Assembly: GCA_963700105.1 (NCBI GenBank)
Contig: CAVOWL010000004.1
Span: 1-64,000 of the forward strand
Direction of reading: 5' to 3'
Source: CAVUWL01 sp963700105
GTDB taxonomy: Bacteria > Actinomycetota > Thermoleophilia > Solirubrobacterales > 70-9
Length of the DNA: 64,000 bases
Below the pieces are notes generated by a model. The model was given only the letters and a program-made list of their open reading frames with translations, was not told where the DNA came from and did not search any database. The position numbers and the translations under genes were made by a program. The first letter of the stretch is position 1. Each line of letters begins with the position of its first letter. Below are positions 53,626-63,289 of this stretch, one piece after another.

Positions 53626-53715
53626 CAAGGACCTAGGTTTTCTGAATCCGGGTACCTGCCGCCGCTACGGATTTGCCGCCGAGGCCGTCCAGCGTGTGGC
53701 AAGATCTACAAGAAG

Positions 53716-54258
53716 ATGAAGCGGGCGAGCCTTTCAGGTATCGCGCTCGCCACGACGGCGATCGTCTTCCTCATCCCATCGCTGGCTTCTGCGACGGAAA
53801 ATGCCGAACAGTCGACCTACGTCGAACAGGCGGAAGGCATCTGCCAGTCCTACGCCGTCAAGTTATCCCAACAGCTATCGCTGCGCCCAGGCTATAACGC
53901 CATGAAGCTTGGGCCGCCGACGTTGACCTCTTGGGGCGAGCGCTATATCCGGGACGGGCGGGATCTGAGGACAGCCGGCATCGAACTCGAAACTGTTCGC
54001 CGACCACGGACGGACAAATCTGCGCTGGTCAAATGGTTGAGCGAGGTCAAGGCAGTGTCTTCGCTCCTTAAGGAAATCGGGAAGGCGCTCAAATTGGAAG
54101 ATGCGCACAAGGCCGCGCAGCTCGAAACAAATGCTAGTCGCGACGCGCGACTAGCCAATCGTATCGTCGCCCGGTTTCACTTTCACTATTGCCGAATGCA
54201 CACCGAAAGCCTCGGGTGGCGAGAATCAATTCGAGCACAGCCCGACTTATCCGGATAG
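53716..54258 (+). CDS. Secreted small protein, 'DKxxxxxWL' family member A
   Basis: 180-residue exported protein with a signal peptide (LSGIALATTAIVFLIPSLAS). The mature part has EGICQSYAV, RPRTDKSALVKWLSEVK, a long amphipathic helix and RIVARFHFHYC near the C-terminus. The same arrangement is found in the minus-strand gene at 59029-59649: ICAAY, WPTPDKTKVARWLTRLE. The two are likely paralogues. Predicted mostly alpha-helical; two conserved cysteines could form a disulfide. Function unknown. Confidence 0.65.
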   Translation: MKRASLSGIALATTAIVFLIPSLASATENAEQSTYVEQAEGICQSYAVKLSQQLSLRPGYNAMKLGPPTLTSWGERYIRDGRDLRTAGIELETVRRPRTDKSALVKWLSEVKAVSSLLKEIGKALKLEDAHKAAQLETNASRDARLANRIVARFHFHYCRMHTESLGWRESIRAQPDLSG

Positions 54259-54506
54259 TCGCTGTCAGAAAGCGCCACGTTGAGGGTGGGAGCTGCCACC
54301 CTCACGCCATCCTCAACTCGATCGTTTCTACCAATGTGAGCCGTCCCGCTGGTCCGAGAGCGGAGTTACCGTGAACCTTCATCCGGGTCCTCCTTGCTTG
54401 GGCGGCAGAGCCGCAAGTGTCTTGGAGGGCCCGGATGGTCTTTCAGCTGTTCACAGGGTGTGTGGGCGGAACATCTAGTCAACCTCTTCCCTGATGGAGC
54501 GCAGGG

Positions 54507-55277
54507 TCAGCCGCTTAGCGCCGGTGGGGGAAACCCTCCTCCACTACTCCCGCGCAGGCCTCGCGCCATCAGGACCAACACGAGGATCACGACTCCCAAG
54601 TAGACGATTCCGGCGTGCCCGGTCAATGCCTGATCGAAGGCGCCGACATCGAGAAAGAGACTGATCGTGATCCCTGGCCACAGCGACCCCGTGTACTCGT
54701 AGAGCAGACACAAGAGCACTCCTGCTACCGCCAGCTCCGGAAGTATGGCAAGCGCGTACTCGCCGTGAACGAGTGCGAACATCACGCCGTTTGCCAGGCT
54801 CGCCCAAAGCACCGAGAAGCGATTGCGAAAGCTGCGGTAAAGCAGACCGCGAAAGAAGACTTCCTCAACCACAGGAGTTAAGACTGCGGCAACGCCCGTC
54901 AGCACGATTAATGCCGTGCTCTTCGTCGCGATACCGGTGAACGGGTTGATGGCGGGCGCGATCCCGAAACTTGTTTGCCAGACCGCGTCGAAGAGACCCA
55001 AAGCGACGAACACGAGCATTGTGAGCTCAAATGCCCGTACCGCCGCCGTCGTTCGCAGACCAAGGCCGGCAGTGGACAGAAGGCCCGCACGATGGAGTGG
55101 GATCAGCGAGGCAAGCCAGGCCAGATCGAACCAGAGGGCACCCGCGGCACCGAGGTGAATCCCGAACAGCACATGGGTCCCCAGGGAAGCGACAGCCACG
55201 ATGATCCAAGAGGCGCCATACGCGATCAGCGCGTAGTTCACGGTCCATTGGCGTGAAATGGGATCGCTCGAGGTCAT
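54507..55277 (-). CDS. CPBP family intramembrane glutamic protease
   Basis: 256-residue multi-pass membrane protein with the CPBP/Rce1-type catalytic motifs: EEVFFRG at residues 138-144 (Glu138/Glu139 and Arg143), then FALVHG with His171, and the LLYEYTGSLWPGI segment leading to a last Asp-containing helix. About six to eight membrane helices. Family members process prenylated peptides or bacteriocin-related peptides, or control membrane-bound regulators; the substrate here is unknown. ATG 55277. Confidence 0.9.
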   Translation of the reverse strand: MTSSDPISRQWTVNYALIAYGASWIIVAVASLGTHVLFGIHLGAAGALWFDLAWLASLIPLHRAGLLSTAGLGLRTTAAVRAFELTMLVFVALGLFDAVWQTSFGIAPAINPFTGIATKSTALIVLTGVAAVLTPVVEEVFFRGLLYRSFRNRFSVLWASLANGVMFALVHGEYALAILPELAVAGVLLCLLYEYTGSLWPGITISLFLDVGAFDQALTGHAGIVYLGVVILVLVLMARGLRGSSGGGFPPPALSG

Positions 55278-55701
55278 GCACTGTCAGCAGATCTATCGGA
55301 GTTCCCCATTGAGGCCTTTAGCCCGGTGCGAAAATAGGTGACATTCCCGGGCGCTCGCCTACGTGACCGGCGTCTCGTCACTCTAGGCGCGACTCGCCGA
55401 TGCCGATAGTCGCAACAATGCTTGTCGGCGACAGTCGAGAGCAGGGGGCGCACCCCAGGACGCACGACCACGGCGCTCGATGGTGCATTGACGAAGACTA
55501 TCTGTCCGCGCAAGGGTACCTAGGGCATGCCAAACTTGTATCCGATATGGCTTCGACAGTCGCTATCGTCACGGGGGGTCTGCGCGCAGATCCTGCCGCT
55601 TCATCTTCAATGCCGGCGAGTGCGTGCGCCTCAGGCCCCGAGGGCATTCCGTGGATTGACCGATCGGTAGAGGATGATCCAGCTCCTGTGAAGGACATCT
55701 G
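55278..55701. other. Intergenic region
   Basis: About 420 bases between the CPBP gene and the delta-60 repeat gene. A short piece near 55546-55590 (+) resembles the N-terminus of an SDR (VAIVTGG) but is not continued, so it may be chance or a remnant. Nothing else is recognised. Confidence 0.35.
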
Positions 55702-58254
55702 GTGTTGAATCGCTTGGGCCTCGTTGCAGTGGCCGCTTTAATCGTGTGTACCGCCGCCTCGGGGATGGTGCAGGCGGCGCCACGCATCGATCCCTCCTTT
55801 GGCAAGGAAGGCCTCGTTCAGAGCGAATTCGGTTCGAGCTACACAAAAGAGAACTTCACATCGATTGAACGCCAGACTGATGGCTCCATCCTCGCGACTC
55901 TTCACCAGGGGGAAGGAGAATCGCGGTTTCGGCGCTTCGATCCTGACGGCACGACCAGCAAGACTTCTCCGCCTGAAGCTCGCACCGAAGGCGCGACGGC
56001 GGTGGACGAAGAAGGTCGGACGCTAAGGGCCATCTACGGGGGTCTTGAACGGATCAACGCTAATGGCACGCCGGATCAAGGCTTCGGAGTTAAGCGCTCG
56101 GGCTCGGTCAATGAAAACGTTCAAGCCCCATTCGGCATCGAGCAGATCCTGTCGCTGCCCTCCGGCAAGATTCTCGTCGCAGGGGAAATTATCGTATCTG
56201 AACCAGAATCTGCCTCCGAAAACAACCACGTCGAACAGGTTGCGGTGGGACTATTTGACTCCGACGGGGTGCTGGATCCGAGTTTCGGTTCCGCGGGCGT
56301 GGTACGCCTACGCACTGCTTTCGGCCTTGCTGGCGAAGAGCTGCGGGGGATATATGCCCGTCCGGAAGGAGGCGTCGGCGTTATCGTCAATGACACTCTC
56401 GCCTCTCCCTACGGCGAAAGCGGGGTCGGCAGAATCAACTTTGGCTCACCCTTCGGCGAGACCGATGCCCACTCTGGATCCTTCGTCGTTGGCCTTACCT
56501 CGACCGGGCAGCTCGATCCTAGCTACGGCAGCGGGGGAGTTATTCGCCTAGATGACGAACTAGTCGTGGCATTTCATTCGCTCAGCGACGGAAGTCTGCT
56601 TGTGTCCGGCGATCGCTGGGGACCCGCGGTCAAAAGCGATTACGACCCCCACGAAAGCGATCTGTTCCTGACTCGCTACACGCCCGCTGGCCAGCCCGAT
56701 CCGACCTTCGGCGTGGGCGGCAGCGCCGTCGTTGACTTCGGCGGCATCGATCTGACCCGGGCAGCGCTTTGGGAAAGCGACGGCTCGGTGCTGCTTGGCG
56801 GTGGGACGACGGCTGTTCACACTTCTTATTGCATGAACTTTTCGAACTTCTGTCTTGAAACTCCGGTTCTCGCCCGCTTCACGCCAAACGGCCACCTAGA
56901 TCCTAATTTCGGCACGGGCGGCTTGCTCATGCTGACCGCCTTCAACAACCCCTTCGGAGATCTCGAAGGTAGCACGGGTGTGACGGCGCTAAGTCCTCGC
57001 GAAGGAGGGGGAGTACTCGCGGGCGGAGGCTCGGGGACCGTGGCGTTCATCGCCGCGCTGGAGCCAAGCGGTGCGCTCAATCCTAGCTTCGGTAGTGACG
57101 CGGGGTTCATCACCGAAACCGAGCCGTCCAGGAGTCGCACCGAAGCCCACGCGATTGCGATCGACGACAAAGGTCGAATGCTCGTCGCCGGCGCCACCGA
57201 TGCTGATCGAGTTACCTATGGGCCTGAAGCTGCGGTTTTTCGCTACCTACCCAATGGTGCTATCGATCAAAGCTTCGGCGAAGGCGCCGGCTATGTGCGA
57301 GTACCCGGAGAAGCCGATCAGATCGCGGTGGAGCCCGACGGGAGCTCATACGTTCTCTCGGGAAGATTCCTGCCAGCGGTCACCTCCCTGACGCCATCAG
57401 GGCAGATTGACCGCCACTTTGGTGAAGAAGGCACTGTTTCGCTGCCTGCGAGGTTGCGGGGAATGCTCGTTGAACCTGAGTCGATCGCAGTTTTGCCCGG
57501 CGGTGACGTCGTGGTAGCTGCAAGCGGCGCCGGCGCCGATTCACGGATTGCGATTTTTCGCCTGCGTCCGGATGGCTCGCTCGACCGCTCGTTCGGCAGG
57601 CATGGAATTGCCTTCCCACCTGTCAGCGCAAAGCGATACGGCGTAAACCAGATGGCGGTTGAGCCGGACGGTCGCATCGTCATGGCCGGCTACCTGCAGG
57701 ATGGACCAATAAACCACGTCAGGCTCGAAGCCCCGATACTGGTCCGACTTCTCCCCGATGGCGCCCTTGATCGCAGTTTCGGCCGCCGTGGCATTGTCGT
57801 GAGTCGAGTCGGTCGACACAGCTTCGCCAGTAGCCTCGCAATCGTGCCTGGCGGTGGCATTCTTGTTGCCGGCAGGGCGCGCCTGCGTTCTCACTACAAG
57901 GAACTGCTTTTCCGCTACACGCCGGCTGGCCGGCTCGACCGAAGCTTTGCACACCAAGGAGTGTCCACCAATCCGGCGCCTTCCACGCGAAAATCGGAAG
58001 GTGCCAGGCCTCGGCAGGTCCTCATTGCCGATCACCACATTCTGGTCCTTCGGGATGATCGCTACCGTGAGCTGCTGGTCTATTCTCGTGACGGCCGACT
58101 CGAAGACTCTTTCGTCGTTGCCCGCAGCACAGAACCAAAGAACCGCGGGATTCGGGCACCGTTCGGTGCCTTACAGCGCGGCAGGTTGATCCTAGGCTGG
58201 CAGGTCTTTCACACCTACCAAAGCTTCAAGCTGCAGCGTCTGACGATCGGCTGA
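55702..58254 (+). CDS. Secreted delta-60 repeat protein
   Basis: 850-residue exported protein with signal peptide (LGLVAVAALIVCTAASGMVQ). The rest consists of repeats of about 50-60 residues with the signature (L/I)DxSFGxxGxV and DGxxLVAG, for example LDPSFGSAGVV, LDPNFGTGG and LDRSFGRRGIV. These delta-60 repeats fold as beta-propellers and are frequent in large cell-surface proteins. At least eleven copies can be counted. GTG start at 55702. No enzymatic motif. Confidence 0.85.
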   Translation: MLNRLGLVAVAALIVCTAASGMVQAAPRIDPSFGKEGLVQSEFGSSYTKENFTSIERQTDGSILATLHQGEGESRFRRFDPDGTTSKTSPPEARTEGATAVDEEGRTLRAIYGGLERINANGTPDQGFGVKRSGSVNENVQAPFGIEQILSLPSGKILVAGEIIVSEPESASENNHVEQVAVGLFDSDGVLDPSFGSAGVVRLRTAFGLAGEELRGIYARPEGGVGVIVNDTLASPYGESGVGRINFGSPFGETDAHSGSFVVGLTSTGQLDPSYGSGGVIRLDDELVVAFHSLSDGSLLVSGDRWGPAVKSDYDPHESDLFLTRYTPAGQPDPTFGVGGSAVVDFGGIDLTRAALWESDGSVLLGGGTTAVHTSYCMNFSNFCLETPVLARFTPNGHLDPNFGTGGLLMLTAFNNPFGDLEGSTGVTALSPREGGGVLAGGGSGTVAFIAALEPSGALNPSFGSDAGFITETEPSRSRTEAHAIAIDDKGRMLVAGATDADRVTYGPEAAVFRYLPNGAIDQSFGEGAGYVRVPGEADQIAVEPDGSSYVLSGRFLPAVTSLTPSGQIDRHFGEEGTVSLPARLRGMLVEPESIAVLPGGDVVVAASGAGADSRIAIFRLRPDGSLDRSFGRHGIAFPPVSAKRYGVNQMAVEPDGRIVMAGYLQDGPINHVRLEAPILVRLLPDGALDRSFGRRGIVVSRVGRHSFASSLAIVPGGGILVAGRARLRSHYKELLFRYTPAGRLDRSFAHQGVSTNPAPSTRKSEGARPRQVLIADHHILVLRDDRYRELLVYSRDGRLEDSFVVARSTEPKNRGIRAPFGALQRGRLILGWQVFHTYQSFKLQRLTIG

Positions 58255-58551
58255 TGGGGTGAGGTAAGCCTCGGCCAACTCAGAGCGTGGAAGCCGAGGC
58301 CAACAGGCTCAACGACGAAGCGATTGAGGGCCCCGGGGCCGACCCGGCGTCACTGGCCAATCGGCTCATGCTCTGGGGACATGATCCTCTGATGAGGGGC
58401 AGCCCAGGCCTCGTGAAAGAACGCCGTGCGGCGCTAAAAGGCCGTGGGGCTTCAGTGGGTCGTCGTCTCTAACGCCTGACCGCCAGTTTCGTGTGGTTGC
58501 GAGCTCAGCGTATCTCGGCCGCTCTCCCGGTTTGGACGAGATGCGTGCTGG

Positions 58552-58851
58552 TCAGTGTTGCATCTCGCTCGAGTACCAAGCCACCACGTGGATTGCGACA
58601 TCGTGGAGCTGATCGTCTCTTACCGGCGAGTCCATTCGCTCGGTCTGGATGTTGGCGAGGTACTCAGCGACTGCCTGAGCGTCGGCTCCAGCGTGGAGCA
58701 TGTTCACCAGGGGACCCAAATACCCGTCGTACTCGTCTCGAGCCTCGGGTATCCCGTTGACGCCGATCGGCTCCCAGTGCTCCATCAGCAACTCCCGCAG
58801 CTCGCCGCTGCCGCGCGACTTCCACCAGTGATGTCGCTCTTCCAACTCCAC
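58552..58851 (-). CDS. Small soluble protein of unknown function
   Basis: 99 residues from GTG 58851, with an alternative GTG at 58890. Landmarks are GSGELRELLMEHWEPIGV, EARDEYDGYLGPL, and a C-terminal helix HDVAIHVVAWY. I recognise this pattern from small soil-bacterial proteins, possibly immunity-like, but no function is established. It lies alone in an accessory region with poorly packed genes. Confidence 0.7.
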   Translation of the reverse strand: MELEERHHWWKSRGSGELRELLMEHWEPIGVNGIPEARDEYDGYLGPLVNMLHAGADAQAVAEYLANIQTERMDSPVRDDQLHDVAIHVVAWYSSEMQH

Positions 58852-59028
58852 ACCTTGGAGCTTACTCAGGCGACTGCAACCCTCCAGCACCTCCCCGACC
58901 GGGCCCTGGTTACCCTGGCAACTCGTGAACGATCTCTTCGAAGTTCCTCCCTCGCCTGCGGGGATCTCAACCGTGATCAGGAGAAGCCGCCCGCCCCAGT
59001 TTGCGAAACCTTGACGGGCGCATCCGGC

Positions 59029-59649
59029 TTACAAGTACCGTGTACTAGCCGCTTCACAGGCTTGCCTAAATTGGCGCGTTTGCTCAAATTGGCGCCCCGC
59101 GAGCATTGCAATCGTAAGTCTCGCGACGGTGTCCCCGGTGAGTCTTGCGTTGCGTTTGAGCTCCCTGTCGATGCGATGTGACCATCTCTGATCGCTGTCG
59201 TCCCGTCTCCTAAGCTGCCGGGGCGTCAGCAGATCATTGTCGCTGCGCACGTCTCTAACTAGCGACCTAAGGTCCCGAATCGCCTTGCCCCTCTCGTCCA
59301 AGAGGGAGGCCTGGATCTCGAGGCGGGTCAGCCACCTCGCCACCTTCGTTTTATCTGGTGTCGGCCAATCTAGGGCCCGCAGGTGATGGGACCCCTTCCT
59401 AAAAAGCCGACCCTCCCAGTCGGAGGCCTTGGCGTACCAGGTAAGAAAGCGGCCGACCCCAACCGGCCAAAGATGGCGAAAATGCCGCTGGCCAGCCCTC
59501 GCGTAGGCCGCACAGATCCGGGTGGCTCGCTTAACCGTAGAGCCTCCTTCGGGGAGGGCTTCGCTCGCGGATGCACCTGGTGCGGGGAGCGACGTCATCG
59601 CGGTGACAGCAATCGCTAACGTCAATGCCAAAAGGCGCGCGCTGTTCAT
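59029..59649 (-). CDS. Secreted small protein, 'DKxxxxxWL' family member B
   Basis: 206-residue exported protein with signal peptide (MNSARLLALTLAIAVTAMTS). The mature segment ICAAYARAGQR, WPTPDKTKVARWLTRLE and a basic helix-rich C-terminus repeat the plan of 53716-54258; the identity is modest but landmarks occur in the same order. Basic residues dominate the second half (LLTPRQLRRRDDSDQRW). Function unknown. Confidence 0.65.
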   Translation of the reverse strand: MNSARLLALTLAIAVTAMTSLPAPGASASEALPEGGSTVKRATRICAAYARAGQRHFRHLWPVGVGRFLTWYAKASDWEGRLFRKGSHHLRALDWPTPDKTKVARWLTRLEIQASLLDERGKAIRDLRSLVRDVRSDNDLLTPRQLRRRDDSDQRWSHRIDRELKRNARLTGDTVARLTIAMLAGRQFEQTRQFRQACEAASTRYL

Positions 59650-60023
59650 CGCTTTTGGATCTTGTCAGATGCACGTAATCGAGACGAGGACATAGGCTTC
59701 GAGATCCAGTTTGAGAAACTGAAGCGCAACCAGTCGAGATCAGCCCCGTCAGTAATCGAAGCCGTCGATGGAACGACGGATGGCGCCAACATGCCCGTAG
59801 GAGAGGCCTACCATCGCGGGTCAAACGCGAAATCCATTCGCTCAGTGTTGACCTGTTGCCCATCGGCGATGCCCCCGACCTCGAATGTGGGCGATCTGGG
59901 CGTCAAACCGTCCATTCGCCTCAAGCTCCTGGAGCATGGTCCGATCAAGACTGGTGGCTGTGGTTGCGGGCGGGGACGAGCAGCCCCTGTGCGCGGTCCT
60001 AACCTCGGAGTACCCTGCGGTCC
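59650..60023. other. Intergenic region
   Basis: About 370 bases. Minus-strand frame at 59842-60075 ends with LQELEANGRFDAQIAHIRG, which faintly recalls a SHOCT tail but is too weak to call. No other signal seen. Confidence 0.35.
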
Positions 60024-60218
60024 ATGAAGGTTTGGAGCGTTCGCCCGCTGTGGATGCGCCTAATCGGTGCAGCAATCTGCTTCTTTCTTTTCATAGAGCT
60101 ACTAAGGAGGCAGATTGACGGAGTCCTTGTCGTCGGTCTCGTGGCCCTGATCTTGAGCGCGCAGTATCTGTACGTCCTGTGGACCGATAGGCGGTCGGAT
60201 TCCGCCAACCGCGATTGA
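60024..60218 (+). CDS. Small two-helix membrane protein
   Basis: 64-residue protein with two hydrophobic segments (MRLIGAAICFFLFIELL and VVGLVALILSAQYLYVL) and charged ends. ATG 60024 is the only convincing start. Such tiny membrane proteins are common in this lineage; no function is known. Confidence 0.5.
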   Translation: MKVWSVRPLWMRLIGAAICFFLFIELLRRQIDGVLVVGLVALILSAQYLYVLWTDRRSDSANRD

Positions 60219-60345
60219 GCGCAGCTTCCTTGCCATCGGTCCTCCAAACCGATGGCCGCTACGAGGGGCTCGTGAGCCCGTATTCGTCGTCCGCCTTTTT
60301 GGCGTCGACTCCGCGGCCTTCAGTACCAAGAGAAGGGAATGACAG

Positions 60346-60838
60346 GTGGAGCTAGGCAGAGTCAGCAATGGTGAGAGAATTGCAGCCCTGTCGGCGGTTC
60401 TGCTCTTTGTCTTCGTGTTCTTCGACTGGTTTGGACTCAAACACTCTGGGGAACTTCATCTCTTCAGGGTCGGACACTGCGCAAGGGAAGCGTTCGACTA
60501 CATCTCGATCGTTTTTGTAGCTGCAATCATCGCCACGCTCGGAGTTGTAGCGCTGCGGCTTGTCGGTACCGCCTACCAACACTCCGTTTAGGGCCGATGT
60601 CGTAATTGCGATGCTAGGAGTCGTTTCGACGCTTCTGATCCTCTTCAGCATCGTCGACTCGCCCAACTTTGGTTCCTTGCGAGAATTCGGGGAACCTGTC
60701 ACGATCGAATGTACAGTCTAATTTCCGATTTTCCTCAGCCTGCTGGCCGCCGCGGGAATCGCCTTCGGCGTCTGATTGGCGATGTGGGAGAACGGGATGA
60801 CCGACTCCGGTTTACTCGGGGTTGACAATCGAGGGTAA
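60346..60838 (+). pseudogene. Broken four-helix membrane protein
   Basis: The gene starts at GTG 60346 after AAGGGAATGACAG and encodes GERIAALSAVLLFVFVFFDW, a membrane family of Solirubrobacterales. The frame is lost in a +1 shift at about 60570-60590 (first-frame stop at 60589-60591). In the next frame the family sequence continues (VVIAMLGVVSTLLILFSIVD), then meets TAA at 60719-60721 and TGA at 60773-60775 before ending at 60836-60838 (LAMWENGMTDSGLLG). Three independent lesions make sequencing error unlikely. Confidence 0.75.
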
Positions 60839-60885
60839 GCAGGACGTATGGGCCATTGCCGGGATTTTGAGTCAATGGGGCTCGA

Positions 60886-61794
60886 TCAGCCTGAGACGCT
60901 GCAGCTGCCGAGCAGGGCGGCGCTCCCGCCGCCGATGTATGAACTGCCGGTATACAGCACGCTTGCTCCAACGAATACTGCACTCAGTTGGCGCCCGCGG
61001 GCGGGACAATCGGCATTCACGAAGCTCTCTCTTCTCCCGTGGTTGACGAAGAGGCGGTGCAGGGAGAGTTCGAACTTGGAAATATGGCCGTAGATGCCCT
61101 CGAAGCCGTAGGTTGACCCGAAGCATGCGCTCTGGGGCACGCAGACCCCGAGGATATGGCGCATTCGTGATTTGCTGGCGTACAGACTCGTACCGAAGTT
61201 GCCCTTGCCTTTCCCAAACCGGAACGGAATCACGTAGTTGAGGGGCAGGGCCCCACGGCTTTTGACCAGGGCAAGGATGCCGGGCCGGCCTTCGGCGGCT
61301 GTGTAAAACGCCGTGAAGCTGCCGTTCACCATCGTGGGTTCTCGCCCGGGCAGGGTCACTTGAGAGACGATGCGGCCGTGCCCGACCACTGATCCCGCGC
61401 AGATCTGGCCAGCGGACGGGGATGTCGAATAGAGCTTGGCTAGCTGGCAACTCGGTAGACCCGATTTCTGGAACGTGACGGTGCGAGAGATTTCGAGCGT
61501 AATCGAATCGAGTTCGGGCGATTCGCCCCCTTCGATCGTGAATCCCACCTTCACAGTGACCGGGACGGGCTTGACGCGGGGCAGGAGAGAGGGGGAGACC
61601 CCGCCCGAAACCGAGAGTTCGGGGCTGTTTTCGACGATCCGTTTGTTGGCCAAGCTCGCGTCGGTCGATTTCGACGCGAAGACCAAGAGGGCGAGTGCCA
61701 GAGCACCGATGAGATGAAGGAAGACTCTTCGCCGCGGGAAACTGCCCAGGTGGCCGTAGTTCCGAAACCAAGACGTCTTTCTTCTTACCGGCAT
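60886..61794 (-). CDS. Secreted protein, 'SPxxLPR' paralogue family member C
   Basis: 302-residue exported protein. A long basic N-terminus and a hydrophobic segment (LIGALALALLVFASKSTDAS) precede SPSLLPRVKPVPVTVKVG, GLPSCQ, an ICAGSVVGHGRI segment, FRFGKGKGNFGTSL and a C-terminal GSCSVSG. The order of landmarks matches members A and B at 6796 and 7994, with a cysteine-containing insertion (CVPQSACFG) around residue 215. It sits 50 kb away, so the family has dispersed. Function unknown. Confidence 0.75.
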   Translation of the reverse strand: MPVRRKTSWFRNYGHLGSFPRRRVFLHLIGALALALLVFASKSTDASLANKRIVENSPELSVSGGVSPSLLPRVKPVPVTVKVGFTIEGGESPELDSITLEISRTVTFQKSGLPSCQLAKLYSTSPSAGQICAGSVVGHGRIVSQVTLPGREPTMVNGSFTAFYTAAEGRPGILALVKSRGALPLNYVIPFRFGKGKGNFGTSLYASKSRMRHILGVCVPQSACFGSTYGFEGIYGHISKFELSLHRLFVNHGRRESFVNADCPARGRQLSAVFVGASVLYTGSSYIGGGSAALLGSCSVSG

Positions 61795-62065
61795 GTCTCA
61801 ATCGTACTTCGGGTCCTGTCGCTTGGCCCAGATTGCTACAAGTCCAAGCTCCAACTTTGCGCCGTCGACGCCAGTTCGCCCTTCGAACATGGTTGGACGT
61901 TACCTCCGCGAGGGTCATGGCGATCGCGAAAGATGCGTTCGTCAGATATTCCTCCTCCCACCTGCCGAGATTGAGATGGATGGCAACAGACTGCTTTGGA
62001 GGTCGAGTCGAAGGCTGCGACCCCGCTGTGCTTGAATCGACCATACGGCTGTCGATAATCAGCAC

Positions 62066-62485
62066 ATGGATCGCCTCAGCTTCCAAGTCGAGGATCTGCC
62101 AGACGACCGTCCGTATCCCGGAAAGCAGGCAATGCCCCTGATCAATGGGGAGCGGCTGGCCACAATTCTTGGCCCAATGCACGCCACCAGCGGGTCCCGG
62201 GAGGCCAACGACGGTCTGGATCCGAAGGATGCATTCCTGCCATCAAGGCACTATTTGACTCCATCAACGGAGGCCCCGGAATCTGCGACAACGCGCGATG
62301 GCGCAACGGTCCTCCTACGTTGCAGCTGTGGGAGTTGGGAATGCAGTTATGTGGCCGCAACGATCGAAATCGATGACCAGGACGTGTATTGGAGCGGCAT
62401 CCATCGTTGGAGTAACCCACTTCTGAGACCCTGTCGCGACTTCCACTTCTTGAGGACCCAGTACGAAGAAGCCCTCAGTGGCTAG
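62066..62485 (+). CDS. Small soluble hypothetical protein with CSCGxxxC motif
   Basis: 139-residue protein. The central LLRCSCGSWECSYVAATIE segment has three cysteines in a CxCxxxxC arrangement, followed by an aromatic-rich stretch (VYWSGIHRW). I recognise similar proteins in soil bacteria without assigned function. It converges with the neighbouring 62523-63272 gene 37 bases downstream. Confidence 0.65.
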   Translation: MDRLSFQVEDLPDDRPYPGKQAMPLINGERLATILGPMHATSGSREANDGLDPKDAFLPSRHYLTPSTEAPESATTRDGATVLLRCSCGSWECSYVAATIEIDDQDVYWSGIHRWSNPLLRPCRDFHFLRTQYEEALSG

Positions 62486-62522
62486 CTTCTACCCTCTCGT
62501 GGTTTGGGTTTACTGCTCCAAT

Positions 62523-63272
62523 TCAACCCGAAGGTGGACGGCTGTCACGGTCGTCTGAGGTCTCGCCGGTCGGTGGTTTCAAATCTTCGGCCAATCTCGC
62601 CGTCAACAGTTCCTCAAAGTCATCCCCTGGTTTGTCGAGTCGGGTAACGCTGCCCTCGTCTCGAAGGTGCCAGAGGGCCCGTAAACTGGCTGCAATAATT
62701 TCAAAGCCGCTCATCTCGCCAGCGTTCTCAATTCCATCGGCTACGAGTCGATCGCGGCGGCTGATCGCGGCCTTGAAGGTCTCCTGCGTGACCGGACTGT
62801 CTTTTCTGGCTTGGAATTCCGCCCTGATCTCCTCGGCAATCGGAAGGTTCTCGAGCGGTTTTGGTCGGCTCTTGCGCGTCATCACCCATGGATCAACCCA
62901 CGGCCACGAAACCAAGTTGTCATCGCCGATCAAGATTGACCAACTACCAAAGGAAAAGCGCAAATCAAAGTAATCAGCCCCATCAATCGTTCGTAGCGAA
63001 CCACTCTCGAATTGGTCTTGGGGAAGCGTGAGTACTCCGTTTTCGTTGCCGAGAGGCCAGTCAATCCAATACCAGACGCCGTCGTATTTTTCTGTCGGGC
63101 CGCCCTCTCTGAGATGGCCACGGGTCTTCAGCATCGACCTGCCTGCCGCGCGAGCGTCGTCGGTCCATATGAGAACAGGTAGACCGACCCCGCGAATTGC
63201 CTCCAGATATCCGAGAGTCTCTGTCCAATCCAGTTCGTCCGCCTTGAAATCTGCTGGGAGCCCGTCGCTCAT
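62523..63272 (-). CDS. Hypothetical soluble protein
   Basis: 249-residue cytoplasmic protein of unknown function. Recognisable features are an acidic, Trp-rich N-terminal region (DELDWTETLGYLEAIRG, YDGVWYWIDWPLGNENG) and a helical C-terminal half (FKAAISRRDRLVADGIENAG). It is not related to any family I know. The upstream gene on the same strand encodes a SurA-like protein and is only 18 bases away. Confidence 0.6.
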   Translation of the reverse strand: MSDGLPADFKADELDWTETLGYLEAIRGVGLPVLIWTDDARAAGRSMLKTRGHLREGGPTEKYDGVWYWIDWPLGNENGVLTLPQDQFESGSLRTIDGADYFDLRFSFGSWSILIGDDNLVSWPWVDPWVMTRKSRPKPLENLPIAEEIRAEFQARKDSPVTQETFKAAISRRDRLVADGIENAGEMSGFEIIAASLRALWHLRDEGSVTRLDKPGDDFEELLTARLAEDLKPPTGETSDDRDSRPPSG

Positions 63273-63289
63273 CTGATGTCTGCCACTCC

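Noticed and set aside
55546..55600. SDR-like N-terminus (VAIVTGG) on the plus strand
   Set aside because: Similarity stops after about ten residues, too little to separate from chance.
59842..60075. SHOCT-like C-terminal sequence on the minus strand
   Set aside because: Only a few positions agree with the SHOCT pattern and the rest of the frame is featureless.
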